From Taibaiella helva (GTDB lineage Bacteria; Bacteroidota; Bacteroidia; Chitinophagales; Chitinophagaceae), in the NCBI RefSeq assembly GCF_003545695.1, contig NZ_QUZZ01000004.1:186001-250000 (forward strand): a stretch of DNA of 64,000 nt. Direction: 5' to 3'. A program made the translations under genes and the position numbers. Within the stretch, counting starts at the first letter, position 1. Each line of letters begins with the position of its first letter. The notes beneath the pieces are model-generated. The model was not told the DNA's origin. It made no database searches and worked only from the letters and a program-made list of their open reading frames with translations. Below, piece after piece: positions 8,316 to 16,012 of the stretch.

Positions 8316-9617
8316 TTATTTACGCATCAGCCATTTGCCGGCTTCTTTAAGACTGATCTTTTTACCATACATCAGTATTCCAGTACGGTAGATCTTCCCG
8401 GCCATCCAGGTGGTGGCAAAGAAGCCGCCCACAAGGCACAGCATCGAGGCGATCAGCTGCTCGGGATGATCGGCCGCTACGCCGAAAGGTAGCCGGGCCA
8501 TCATCACGATGGGAGAGGTGAGCGGGAAAATGCTGCCGAAAATGGCGATACCGCTGTTGGGATTACCAATGGCCGAAGACATCATCACAAAGCCTAGAAT
8601 AATAGGAATGGTAATGGGCAAGGTATATTGTCCCGACTCCTGCGGATCTTCGTTCACCAGGCTACCGACAGCGGCGAACAGCGCGGCATACAGAAAATAG
8701 CCCCCCAGGAAATAGAAGAGAAAGCATATTGCGATCAGCCACCAGTTCGTACCCTGCAGTGCATGCAGCACCTGCATCCACTTGGCGTTATCCGCAGCCT
8801 GACTGGTCGCTTCACTCATTGCCGCCGGGTCGACCTGCATCGCCATACTACCTGTCATCATCGGGATGCCGATCGCCGCAAACAGGCCGAACAGTACGAT
8901 CCAGATGAGCACCTGGGTGAGGCCCACAAGAGCCACACCGATGATCTTGCCCAGCATCAGCTGGAAGGGCCGCACCGAGCTCACGATGATCTCAGCGATA
9001 CGATTGGTCTTCTCTTCCATCACGCTCCGCATCACGCTCATACCGTAGAACAGCATGAACATATACAACAGGAAGCCGCAAGCGTAGCCGATGATCATGG
9101 CTGTTGCATTGCTTGACTCTTTACCATCCTGGATATTGGCAACCTTAAGACTGACGCTTTCGGCTTCGATCACCTTCAGCTGGTCGCTGCTGATACCGGC
9201 AGCTTTCATACGTTCGTTGCGTACGATATCGTTCAGGTCGTCGGTAATACGGGCCTCGGTAGTGATGCCGATCTGCTCGTTGTACAGCAGCTGAAAATTC
9301 AGCTGCTTGTCAATGCCTGGCACATACAGCAGCGCATCGTATTTTTTCTTATCCAGATTATGCTTCAGCGAGTCCAGAGATCCCTGCACGAATTCGTAAT
9401 GCACATGCTTGGAGTTCTTCAGATTTTTCTCAAAAATGCCGCTCTTGTCCAGCACAACGATCTTCTTATCACCGGTAGAGCCACCTACGGCAATGAGCCC
9501 CGTAAGCGCGGCCAGGCCGATAAACAGGAAGGGGATCAATAAGGTCAGCACAATAAAAGAGCGTTTCCGGACGCGGGTCAGGTACTCTCTTTTTATAATG
9601 ATCAAAGTTTTATTCAT
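8316..9617 (-). CDS. ABC transporter permease (NatB/ABC-2 type)
   Basis: The protein has 433 residues. It shows one transmembrane helix near the N-terminus (about 20-45), a large extracytoplasmic domain of some 130 residues, then five to six helices from about residue 170. The motif MRSVMEEKTNRIAEIIVSSVRPFQLMLGKI is typical of ABC-2/NatB-like permeases. It starts 43 bases after the ATPase gene on the same strand, so the two form an export pair. NatAB-type systems export Na+ or other small substrates, but the substrate here is not determined. Confidence 0.9.
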   Translation of the reverse strand: MNKTLIIIKREYLTRVRKRSFIVLTLLIPFLFIGLAALTGLIAVGGSTGDKKIVVLDKSGIFEKNLKNSKHVHYEFVQGSLDSLKHNLDKKKYDALLYVPGIDKQLNFQLLYNEQIGITTEARITDDLNDIVRNERMKAAGISSDQLKVIEAESVSLKVANIQDGKESSNATAMIIGYACGFLLYMFMLFYGMSVMRSVMEEKTNRIAEIIVSSVRPFQLMLGKIIGVALVGLTQVLIWIVLFGLFAAIGIPMMTGSMAMQVDPAAMSEATSQAADNAKWMQVLHALQGTNWWLIAICFLFYFLGGYFLYAALFAAVGSLVNEDPQESGQYTLPITIPIILGFVMMSSAIGNPNSGIAIFGSIFPLTSPIVMMARLPFGVAADHPEQLIASMLCLVGGFFATTWMAGKIYRTGILMYGKKISLKEAGKWLMRK

Positions 9618-9659
9618 AGATCAGAAAATTTGTTGGTTAATTGGTCGGGAAGAATAGGC

Positions 9660-10580
9660 TTATACTTCAACAAAAGCCCGCGCTGCAGAAGTGTCCTGCA
9701 CCAGGCGGATAAAAATATCGTTCAGCGAAGGCAGCAGCTCGGCAAAGGTGCTGATGGTGCAGCCCTGGCCGATAAAGTGCTGCAGCACGCCGTTGGCATT
9801 TTGTCCTTCTTGCAGATGGAAGGTCAGTGTATTTTCCTGCTGCTTCAGCACCTCGACACCCTGCGGTAAAACCGGAGGTACCTGGTCAAGCGTAATACTG
9901 AAGATGTTTTCCTTAAAATCCTGCTTTACCTGCTTTACCGTACCGTCCAGTATCTTTTTACCCTGGTTGACCAGGATAATGTGATCGCAAATCTCCTCCA
10001 CCTGCTCCATGCGGTGCGTGCTGAAGATAACGGTAGTACCCTCTTTGGCCAACCGGAAGATCTCGTCTTTAAGCACATTGGCATTAACCGGGTCCAGGCC
10101 ACTGAAAGGCTCGTCGAGGATCAGCAGCCTGGGATTATGAATCACGGTGGTCACGAACTGCAGCTTCTGGCTCATACCCTTGCTCAGGTCTTCCACCTTT
10201 TTATCCCACCAGGTATTCATGTCGAGGCGCTCGAACCAGCTACGGCTGCGTTTTTCCGCTTCAGCGCGACTAAGGCCGCGCAGCTGCGCCAGGTAGACTG
10301 CCTGCTCGCCGATCTTCATTTTTTTATACAGCCCCCGTTCTTCGGGCATATAGCCCATTTCACCCACATGCTTCAGCATGTCGAAGTCCTGGCCATCGAA
10401 CAGGATCTGCCCCGAATCGGGATAGAAGATGCCGGTGATCATGCGCAGCAGGGTGCTTTTACCGGCACCATTAGGCCCCAGCAAACCGAAGATGCTGCCC
10501 TGCGCGATATTGAAGCTGATATCGTCTACAGCCTTTTGGGTAGCATAATACTTTTTTAAGTTTTTTACAGAAAGCAGCAT
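9660..10580 (-). CDS. ABC transporter ATP-binding protein (NatA-like)
   Basis: This 306-residue ATPase has Walker A (GLLGPNGAGKST), the signature loop (LSKGMSQKL), Walker B (LLILDEPFSGLDP) and the switch histidine (FSTHRMEQ). A C-terminal extension of about 90 residues follows the nucleotide-binding domain, as in NatA and CcmA-like exporters. The start at 10580 (MLLSVKNLKKYY) places the domain at the N-terminus as usual; the frame extends upstream without homology. It energises the permease encoded next. Confidence 0.94.
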   Translation of the reverse strand: MLLSVKNLKKYYATQKAVDDISFNIAQGSIFGLLGPNGAGKSTLLRMITGIFYPDSGQILFDGQDFDMLKHVGEMGYMPEERGLYKKMKIGEQAVYLAQLRGLSRAEAEKRSRSWFERLDMNTWWDKKVEDLSKGMSQKLQFVTTVIHNPRLLILDEPFSGLDPVNANVLKDEIFRLAKEGTTVIFSTHRMEQVEEICDHIILVNQGKKILDGTVKQVKQDFKENIFSITLDQVPPVLPQGVEVLKQQENTLTFHLQEGQNANGVLQHFIGQGCTISTFAELLPSLNDIFIRLVQDTSAARAFVEV

Positions 10581-10686
10581 AACAGGTTTACCTCCTTTGT
10601 TGATTTGAATACTTGATTGATTGGCTTTTGGTATTGAGGGTAAAAGTAGCCGATGCAACGGCAAAAGAACCCACCCTTTCGACAAA

Positions 10687-11118
10687 CTAGCGTTTTTCTA
10701 AGACCAACGTCCGGGAATCGCCCTCCCCCGTCTCAAAGCGGACTTCCAGATAATGCCGGGGCAGCAGGCCCGGCGCCCGTTCGGCCCATTCGATAAAGCA
10801 CCAGGCCTCTTCCCTGGCCAGCATGTCTTCCATGCCGGCCTGTATCGCTTCTTCCTCGTCGCGCAGCCGGTACCAGTCGGAATGATAAATAAGGCGGTCG
10901 TTCCCTTCCTGGTCTTTAAAATGGTATTCATTGATGAGTGAAAAGGTAGGACTGCTCACCATATCGCCTACACCCAGGAACGCGCACAGCGCCCGGATAA
11001 AAGTAGTTTTACCAGCGCCTAGCCCGCCATTGAAAGTGATCACGCGGAACGGATGCGCATATTGCCAGAATTGATCTGCCGCAGCTTGTATATTGGATAA
11101 AGTGTAAGAAATTTGCAT
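10687..11118 (-). CDS. tsaE: tRNA threonylcarbamoyladenosine biosynthesis ATPase TsaE
   Basis: This 143-residue P-loop ATPase has Walker A (NGGLGAGKTTF), the family motif SSPTFSLINEY, and FIEWAERAPGLLP near the end. TsaE works with TsaB and TsaD to make t6A37 in tRNAs that read ANN codons. The length is normal. It is transcribed divergently from the Fur-family gene, 50 bases away; the ABC ATPase gene lies downstream on the same strand. Confidence 0.95.
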   Translation of the reverse strand: MQISYTLSNIQAAADQFWQYAHPFRVITFNGGLGAGKTTFIRALCAFLGVGDMVSSPTFSLINEYHFKDQEGNDRLIYHSDWYRLRDEEEAIQAGMEDMLAREEAWCFIEWAERAPGLLPRHYLEVRFETGEGDSRTLVLEKR

Positions 11119-11168
11119 AACCGGTGCAAATTAGGAAAATTTGTACCGCTTGTACAATTGCTTCAGCT

Positions 11169-11594
11169 ATGCAAAACGCCACCCTGGAAAGGACACTAAC
11201 AGCAAAACGGATCAGCCCCACCGCTATGCGGCTGCGGGTGCTGGAATACCTTGTGAGCCGGGAAGCCGCAGTGAGCCTGGCCGATGTGGAAAAAGGACTG
11301 GCCCATACCGACAGGATAACGGTATACCGTACCCTGAAGACCTTCGAGGAACACCACCTTATCCACAGCATCGAAGACGGCACCGGCGCCACCAAATATG
11401 CCTTATGCGCCGATGACTGCCGGCCCGGGACGCATCATCACGACCTGCACATCCATTTTTACTGCCGCCAATGCGAAGAGACCACCTGCCTGCCCCGGAC
11501 AGCCATACCCGCCCTCCAGCTACCAGGCGGCTATACAGCAGAAGAAATGAGCCTTACGGTAAAAGGAATTTGCCATAAGTGCAGCCAGCCTTAA
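11169..11594 (+). CDS. Fur-family transcriptional regulator
   Basis: From the ATG at 11169 the protein has 141 residues. The N-terminal winged helix (ISPTAMRLRVLEYLV, then TDRITVYRTLKTFEEHHLIHSI) is followed by the metal-binding dimerisation half: HHHDLHIHFYCRQCEETTCL and GICHKCSQ, giving two CxxC structural zinc pairs. It may be a Fur, Zur or PerR paralog; the regulated metal cannot be told from the sequence. It is shorter than classical Fur and lies 1.4 kb upstream of the RiPP-like locus. Regulation of that locus would be speculation. Confidence 0.9.
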   Translation: MQNATLERTLTAKRISPTAMRLRVLEYLVSREAAVSLADVEKGLAHTDRITVYRTLKTFEEHHLIHSIEDGTGATKYALCADDCRPGTHHHDLHIHFYCRQCEETTCLPRTAIPALQLPGGYTAEEMSLTVKGICHKCSQP

Positions 11595-11682
11595 CCCTGG
11601 CCTTAGGTCAGCCTACCGGGAATCCGGTATTTTATTATGTTTTAAAGTCCATCCCAAAAAGGCTTTGCTTATTTTTACAGGC

Positions 11683-12237
11683 ATGAAAAAGCTCCTTCTT
11701 CTTATCTGCCTGCTCCCTGCCCTGTGCCAGGCCCGCGAATTAACCTTCTCCGGCGGCGGTGGTATCACCTTTGCCGGACTATCGGGTAACGGCTATTCCT
11801 ATGATCCTATGGCCGCCCCTTCCGGTATGCTTTCCGCGGCGATCGGCTTAAGATCGCTAAAAGCCGGCGTCAGGGCCGATCTCTTCCAGGTTAAGGGTCA
11901 GCTGACCTATACCGATGCCAGGGGCAACGAATACAAGGAACGGTTCGCCTATTATGATCCGGCGCTTTCCTTTTCGGCCTTTGTCGCTAAAGTATTTCAC
12001 CACAGGATCCTGGAGGTCTCCATTGGCATGAACGCAGGTATTGTGACCGGTGTCAGCCAGACCATGATGCTCAGCAGCAACAGTAACCCGGGCTTCAGCA
12101 TCGGCATAGATGCAGGTGTAACGCATTATTTTCACAAACATCTCGGCGTATTCGCCAATCTCTCCCCCCGTTACATTTTCAATCGTACCGATGCCCTGGC
12201 TTTTCCATTAAACCTGGGAATTTCCTACAGGCTATAA
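11683..12237 (+). CDS. Small predicted outer-membrane beta-barrel protein
   Basis: From the ATG at 11683 the protein has 184 residues with the signal peptide MKKLLLLICLLPALCQA. The mature part is glycine-rich with alternating strands (FSGGGGITFAGLSGNGYSY, GFSIGIDAGVTHYFHKHLGVFANLSPRY) and ends in LNLGISYRL, a barrel-type C-terminus. It resembles the porin-family/OmpW-like small barrels that are common in Bacteroidota. Function unknown. It is the last gene before the precursor cluster. Confidence 0.72.
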   Translation: MKKLLLLICLLPALCQARELTFSGGGGITFAGLSGNGYSYDPMAAPSGMLSAAIGLRSLKAGVRADLFQVKGQLTYTDARGNEYKERFAYYDPALSFSAFVAKVFHHRILEVSIGMNAGIVTGVSQTMMLSSNSNPGFSIGIDAGVTHYFHKHLGVFANLSPRYIFNRTDALAFPLNLGISYRL

Positions 12238-12557
12238 ACCATCATTTTTTCGGTAATTACCTGCTTACTATCCTCATGGATAGCAAGGCAGGTATTCTTT
12301 TTTTACTGCCAGGCATCATTGTCACACATAAAACATGCACTTTTAAGCCCCGTTTTTTGACGAAGAGCAGCGCCATCCGCGGAGAAACATACCAATTTAA
12401 CAAAATGTATAAAATAGTAGCAGGAATGCCGCTACATTTAAGGGGGAAATATTACATTTGTTTATCTTGTTTTATGCGCATTCTACAGGAACGGAGGCAC
12501 TGAAAATCCATGAAAAGAGTAAGACCATTGTAAACCACCCTAAACTATCTTTCTGTA
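12238..12557 (+). other. 320-bp intergenic leader region of the precursor cluster
   Basis: No credible gene is seen. A 75-codon frame at 12276-12503 has no family features. The region holds one clear -7 promoter box at 12453-12460 and is AT-rich towards the precursor start, leaving a 5' untranslated region of about 90 bases. Confidence 0.5.
12453..12460 (+). promoter_or_regulatory. Predicted -7 promoter box for the precursor genes
   Basis: TACATTTG fits the Bacteroidota TAnnTTTG consensus and lies 98 bases before the ATG of precursor A. No good TTG -33 element is seen at the expected distance. Confidence 0.5.
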
Positions 12558-12836
12558 ATGAAGAAAAAACATCTGCAACTCCAGCAACTGAAGCTGAACA
12601 AGGAAACGGTATTGAACATGTCGTCTGTTAAAGGCGGTGCACCCATTAACGATACCGGCAGCATCATTGCCCAAACCACCGATTGTGCCCGGACAATGGA
12701 ACTGGCCTGTGCAGACACCCAGGGCACTGTAATGCCTTGCTGCCCCGGTTGCCGTTCCGGCGCCAACAATACCGTGGTAAAGCAATATTGTGTCATCATT
12801 GCTGAAACCCTGGACTGTACACTGCAAAACGGCTGA
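12558..12836 (+). CDS. RiPP-like precursor peptide A, seven-cysteine core
   Basis: This is a 92-residue peptide. The leader MKKKHLQLQQLKLNKETVLNMSSVKGG (residues 1-27) matches the LxLxKxTxxNxS...GG style of Bacteroidota lanthipeptide-type precursors. The core from residue 28 has seven cysteines at 43, 51, 61, 62, 65, 78 and 87, with the block DTQGTVMPCCPGC. It is framed by two similar segments, IIAQTTDC (36-43) and VIIAETLDC (79-87). There is no signal peptide. A paralog follows 70 bases downstream and a DUF692/MNIO gene lies 0.5 kb further on, so modification of Cys residues by that enzyme is the leading hypothesis. The mature product is unknown. Confidence 0.82.
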   Translation: MKKKHLQLQQLKLNKETVLNMSSVKGGAPINDTGSIIAQTTDCARTMELACADTQGTVMPCCPGCRSGANNTVVKQYCVIIAETLDCTLQNG

Positions 12837-12906
12837 TCCCTCAGGATAAGCCAGGTGTAAAAACAAATGCATTCATCAACCAAACGTAAACCCCAAAATT
12901 TTTTCT

Positions 12907-13200
12907 ATGAAAAAAAAGCATCTCGAGCTGAAACAGCTGAAGCTCGCAAAAGACACCGTAATGAATATGTCAGCCGTTAAAGGCGGAGCACAGATAGGCG
13001 ACACCGGTCCGGTGGTGGCACAAACCATCGATTGCCCCAAAAGCCTAGCTGCATGCGATACGCAGGGTACCGTGATGCCTTGCTGCCCGGCCTGCCTTTC
13101 GGGCGTCAATAATTCAGTAGGTCAGAAATACTGTACCGTTATCGCCCAGACCGTAGACTGCCAGCTGGAGCCGGCACAACCTATTGGTCCCGTAGGCTAA
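12907..13200 (+). CDS. RiPP-like precursor peptide B, seven-cysteine core
   Basis: This 97-residue paralog of precursor A shares the leader (MKKKHLELKQLKLAKDTVMNMSAVKGG) and the core pattern, with seven cysteines at 43, 50, 59, 60, 63, 76 and 85. Conserved blocks are DTQGTVMPCCPAC, SGVNN and the framing segments VVAQTIDC and VIAQTVDC. One residue is deleted before the second cysteine and another between the second and third. The C-terminus carries an extra Pro-rich tail (EPAQPIGPVG). It shares the upstream promoter with A and is followed by a strong terminator. Confidence 0.82.
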   Translation: MKKKHLELKQLKLAKDTVMNMSAVKGGAQIGDTGPVVAQTIDCPKSLAACDTQGTVMPCCPACLSGVNNSVGQKYCTVIAQTVDCQLEPAQPIGPVG

Positions 13201-13215
13201 GCAATATCTGTTACC

Positions 13216-13251
13216 GGAGCCTGACTGCGACAAGCGTCAGGCTCCTTTTTT
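13216..13251 (+). terminator. Intrinsic terminator after precursor B
   Basis: GGAGCCTGAC (13216-13225) and GTCAGGCTCC (13236-13245) form a 10-bp GC-rich stem with a 10-base loop, followed by six T. It separates the precursor transcript from the MNIO operon. Confidence 0.88.
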
Positions 13252-13287
13252 ATCCGCCGCCGCAACGGGGGCAACTTGTCTGAGTTA

Positions 13288-13295
13288 TATTTTTG
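13288..13295 (+). promoter_or_regulatory. Predicted -7 promoter box for the MNIO operon
   Basis: TATTTTTG fits TAnnTTTG and lies 32 bases before the MNIO start codon, just after the terminator of the precursor unit. Confidence 0.55.
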
Positions 13296-13327
13296 GTATA
13301 TTAGTCTTCCAAACAAAACCCATAACT

Positions 13328-14221
13328 ATGAATACCCCTACCGGGATAGGCATGATTTACAATATCGCGCTGAATCCTTATTTCGACCTGCACCCCGATA
13401 CCCTCAATTATATAGAGCTCACGCCCGATATCCTGCTCCAGGACAAAGGCCCCGGCCAGCCGGGACGCTTTATACAAGTAGCCAAAGAATGGGAAATGAT
13501 CCGGAGCCTGGCCCAACGCTGGCCCATGGTGGCCCACCATATCGGCTTTTCGCTGGGTTCGGCTGATTATTTCGACCAGGAATACCTGGATAATGTTTTG
13601 CGCCTGCACGAAGAGTTCGGGTTTCACTGGCACAGCGACCATCTCTCTTATTCAAAGCTGATACAGGGCGAAACGCCGGAATACAATACCTGCCTGGCGC
13701 TGCCGGTACCTTACGACAACGAATCGCTCGAAATGATCGCCGCCAAGATACGGCTCATCCGTGAAGCAGTAGGAACGCCTTTCTTCATCGAGAACAATGT
13801 TTATTTTACAGAGATCCCGGACGAAGAGCTTACGGAACCCGAGTTCCTGAAGAACCTGTGTCGCGAGTCCGGCTGTGGCCTCCTGCTCGACCTGCACAAT
13901 GTATACGTCAACAGCCGCAACTTCGGCTTCAACCCCTACGACTTTGTCGATGCCCTCGACCTGGGCACTGTACAGGAGATCCATATTGCCGGGGGCAATG
14001 AGGCAGCAGGTATATATCTCGATTCCCATTCAGGCCCCTGTCCCGAAGAAGTATGGCAGCTGCTGGACTATGTGTTGCCCCGCTGCACGCAGATCCGCGG
14101 CATCACCTTCGAGGTTGATGAATCCTATATTCCGGAAGTCGGATTCGAAAGCGTGGCCAGCCAGCTCAATAAAGCAAGAAACATCTGGAATAAACATAAA
14201 ACACCGCAACATGTCGCTTAA
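13328..14221 (+). CDS. DUF692 / MNIO-family multinuclear non-heme iron enzyme
   Basis: The 297-residue protein has the TIM-barrel fold of DUF692, the family of MbnB and TglH, which use two or three iron ions to modify Cys residues of ribosomal peptides oxidatively. Likely metal ligands, in order: H71 (AHHIG), D104 (HSDHLS), E155 (IENN), D188 and H190 (LLDLHNVYVN), H219 (EIHIAG), D232 and H234 (LDSHSG), and E262 (FEVDE). All the expected positions are filled, so the enzyme should be active. The two upstream seven-Cys peptides are the obvious substrates. The next gene overlaps its end by 11 bases and probably encodes its partner. A second in-frame ATG at codon 9 is possible. The chemistry it performs is unknown. 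Confidence 0.92.
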   Translation: MNTPTGIGMIYNIALNPYFDLHPDTLNYIELTPDILLQDKGPGQPGRFIQVAKEWEMIRSLAQRWPMVAHHIGFSLGSADYFDQEYLDNVLRLHEEFGFHWHSDHLSYSKLIQGETPEYNTCLALPVPYDNESLEMIAAKIRLIREAVGTPFFIENNVYFTEIPDEELTEPEFLKNLCRESGCGLLLDLHNVYVNSRNFGFNPYDFVDALDLGTVQEIHIAGGNEAAGIYLDSHSGPCPEEVWQLLDYVLPRCTQIRGITFEVDESYIPEVGFESVASQLNKARNIWNKHKTPQHVA

Positions 14222-14921
14222 GTCGTTCCAGGAAGCCCTGGCCGAGATCATCACCAGCCCCCTGACCGGCCAGGCCTATCATAAAGACCCGCTGCTGCTG
14301 GAACAGAAATATAACCTGACGGAACGGGAACGGGAGCGGCTGCTGGACATGATACGGCAGAAAGGAATGAAGGCCAACTACATGCTGTACCAGATGAACC
14401 GCCTCACACCGCTTTCCATGCTGATGGCCTACACCCTCAAGATCATCAGTCCGCAGCTGATGCCCCTGCTGCATGAGTTCTGGAAAACCTATCCCCGCAC
14501 CTCCTTCCAGTTCAGGGACGAGGTCGGCTTCTTCAGCGCCTTCCTCAGGCAAAAAATAGCAGATGGTACACTAGACCTACCCTACCTGGAAGACGTGCTT
14601 TGCATCGATGATGCGCTCAACGATATCCGTTTCGATACCGGGGAGCAGAGCTATGTCAACGACGAATTCTTCACGCTACACCCGCTCGCCAGGATCGTTC
14701 ATCTTACCTATGATGCTACCGCGCTGGTAGAGACCATGGTCACTTACAATCCGGCGCTGCCCCAGCCGGAAGTGCCGGTAGCGCCGGGATATTACGTGCT
14801 GTACTACAACGGCAGGCTCCGTTGCTATGCAGTAGATACACCCACCGCTATGGCCCTTATCGAGAAACGGCCGGTAGAAGATATTCCCGAAGAGCTGGTG
14901 GATGAAGAGATCCTGATTTAA
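14211..14921 (+). CDS. MNIO partner protein, unrecognised family (possible leader-peptide binder)
   Basis: The protein has 236 residues. The start ATG lies within the last codons of the MNIO gene (11-base overlap), which suggests translational coupling and a stoichiometric complex. The N-terminus is helical (SLKSFQEALAEIITSPLTG, then LTERERERLLDMIRQKG), as in the DUF2063-like N-terminal region of MbnC/TglI-type partners. The C-terminus is acidic and beta-rich (YYVLYYNGRLRCYAVDTPTAMALIEK). MNIO enzymes usually need such a partner to bind the leader peptide. I see no catalytic motif. The assignment rests on gene order and general resemblance, not on a clear family match. Confidence 0.65.
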   Translation: MSLKSFQEALAEIITSPLTGQAYHKDPLLLEQKYNLTERERERLLDMIRQKGMKANYMLYQMNRLTPLSMLMAYTLKIISPQLMPLLHEFWKTYPRTSFQFRDEVGFFSAFLRQKIADGTLDLPYLEDVLCIDDALNDIRFDTGEQSYVNDEFFTLHPLARIVHLTYDATALVETMVTYNPALPQPEVPVAPGYYVLYYNGRLRCYAVDTPTAMALIEKRPVEDIPEELVDEEILI

Positions 14922-14969
14922 CCTATACCCGCCTTAATCTGCCCGCAATTTATCTTGTAGCGATTTCGT

Positions 14970-14977
14970 TATATTTG
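14970..14977 (+). promoter_or_regulatory. Predicted -7 promoter box for the lipoprotein pair
   Basis: TATATTTG fits the consensus and lies 17 bases before the lipoprotein start codon at 14995. Confidence 0.5.
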
Positions 14978-14994
14978 TATTCCTATACCTGACC

Positions 14995-15438
14995 ATGAAA
15001 AAATTAATCTACTGCTTGCCGCTGCTGCTTTTGCTGGCAGCCTGCAGCAAAAGCGAAAACAAGGCCGCAAAAGAGGTCTCCGGAAGCTACCAGGCACAGA
15101 TACACTGTCATTCCTATTGGGTGCGCAATATTAGCGAGCATGGCGAATCGAATACCGATTATACGGCCTCTGTGCAAATTACCAATGCCGGCTCCGGCTC
15201 GATAACAGTAGCCTACCCCGATCCTAGTGGAGGCAGCACAAATGTAATACTGCACCTGGACCAGAATACGGCCGACAGCCTCATCTACAGCAATAGCAGC
15301 AGCTATGGTCAGTTCGATAGTGACAATGCCCGACTACGTTTCGGTAAAGCGATCAAACATTTTACCTTCAGCCATGAAAAAAAGTACCGGGTTACCTCCT
15401 GGAACACCATCACCTATACGATACAAGGGCAGCCCTGA
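14995..15438 (+). CDS. Small lipoprotein, unknown function (copy 1)
   Basis: The 147-residue protein has a lipoprotein signal peptide MKKLIYCLPLLLLLAAC with the lipidated cysteine at 17, followed by SKSENK. The mature part has about 125 residues, is predicted beta-rich and contains ITNAGSGSITVAYPDP. Copy 2 starts 35 bases downstream and shares the signal, the SKS motif and the general plan (GSYQA or GNYTA, TADSLIYS or TPDSLIFK, KHFTFSHEKKYR or KRFLFNFTKNYR), so the two are a tandem duplication. A role linked to the neighbouring RiPP-like locus is possible but unproven. Confidence 0.75.
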   Translation: MKKLIYCLPLLLLLAACSKSENKAAKEVSGSYQAQIHCHSYWVRNISEHGESNTDYTASVQITNAGSGSITVAYPDPSGGSTNVILHLDQNTADSLIYSNSSSYGQFDSDNARLRFGKAIKHFTFSHEKKYRVTSWNTITYTIQGQP

Positions 15439-15472
15439 GAGCTATTGCTCCTGTGATACAGACACAAGTGCC

Positions 15473-15910
15473 ATGAAAAAATTACTTTTCTTTTTACCCT
15501 TCTTGCTGCTGGCAGCCTGCAGCAAGAGCGATGGTCCCTACAGCGGTATTGGCGGCAACTATACCGCCCTCACTCATTACCGGTATTACGGCGCAAGCAG
15601 TTCACATGATGTGGACTCGACGGTGATCGATTATGAGGGAGCCATAACCATTGACCGCATCATGCCAGGAAAGATCAAGGCAACCTGGACCGGGGGTAAC
15701 CATCAGGAAGCCACCATCAATCTCAATCTGGTGCGGGATACACCCGACAGCCTTATTTTCAAGGTAAGTCCTTCAGGCTACGAGTCTATTTTAGCTTATC
15801 TTTATTTCAGCAAAGCCAGCAAGCGCTTCCTATTCAATTTCACAAAGAATTACCGGAGCTCTCCCAACTATTGGGTGAGCGAGTGCTATATCCTGCAAGC
15901 CCGGCGCTGA
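15473..15910 (+). CDS. Small lipoprotein, unknown function (copy 2)
   Basis: From the ATG at 15473 the protein has 145 residues; its signal MKKLLFFLPFLLLAAC ends at Cys16, followed by SKSDG. It is a diverged paralog of the preceding lipoprotein and matches it along its length. It is predicted beta-rich and surface- or periplasm-exposed. It follows copy 1 by 35 bases, most likely on the same transcript. An upstream extension of the frame overlaps copy 1 and is ignored because the lipobox would be buried. Confidence 0.75.
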   Translation: MKKLLFFLPFLLLAACSKSDGPYSGIGGNYTALTHYRYYGASSSHDVDSTVIDYEGAITIDRIMPGKIKATWTGGNHQEATINLNLVRDTPDSLIFKVSPSGYESILAYLYFSKASKRFLFNFTKNYRSSPNYWVSECYILQARR

Positions 15911-15979
15911 TCTCCGGAAATATCCCGGCGCCGGCGCTGCCTAACCGGACCACCTTATTAAACAATACAACAATTTAAC

Positions 15980-15987
15980 TACCTTTG
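15980..15987 (+). promoter_or_regulatory. Predicted ffh promoter -7 box
   Basis: TACCTTTG fits the Bacteroidota consensus, 25 bases before the ffh start codon. Confidence 0.6.
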
Positions 15988-16012
15988 CAGCCTTCAAAAA
16001 GGATTACCGCAA

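Noticed and set aside
11169-11594. Fur-family gene as regulator of the RiPP-like locus
   Set aside because: It is 1.4 kb away with another gene between, and no shared palindromic operator was found by eye near the precursor promoter.
12276-12503. 75-codon frame before precursor A as a further small gene
   Set aside because: No leader-type motif, no family features, and the predicted promoter lies inside it.
13328-14221. Assignment as a sugar isomerase or AP endonuclease (other TIM-barrel metal enzymes)
   Set aside because: The order of His/Asp/Glu motifs (HHIG, SDHLS, IENN, LDLHN, EIHIAG, DSHSG) is that of DUF692/MNIO, and the precursor context fits it.
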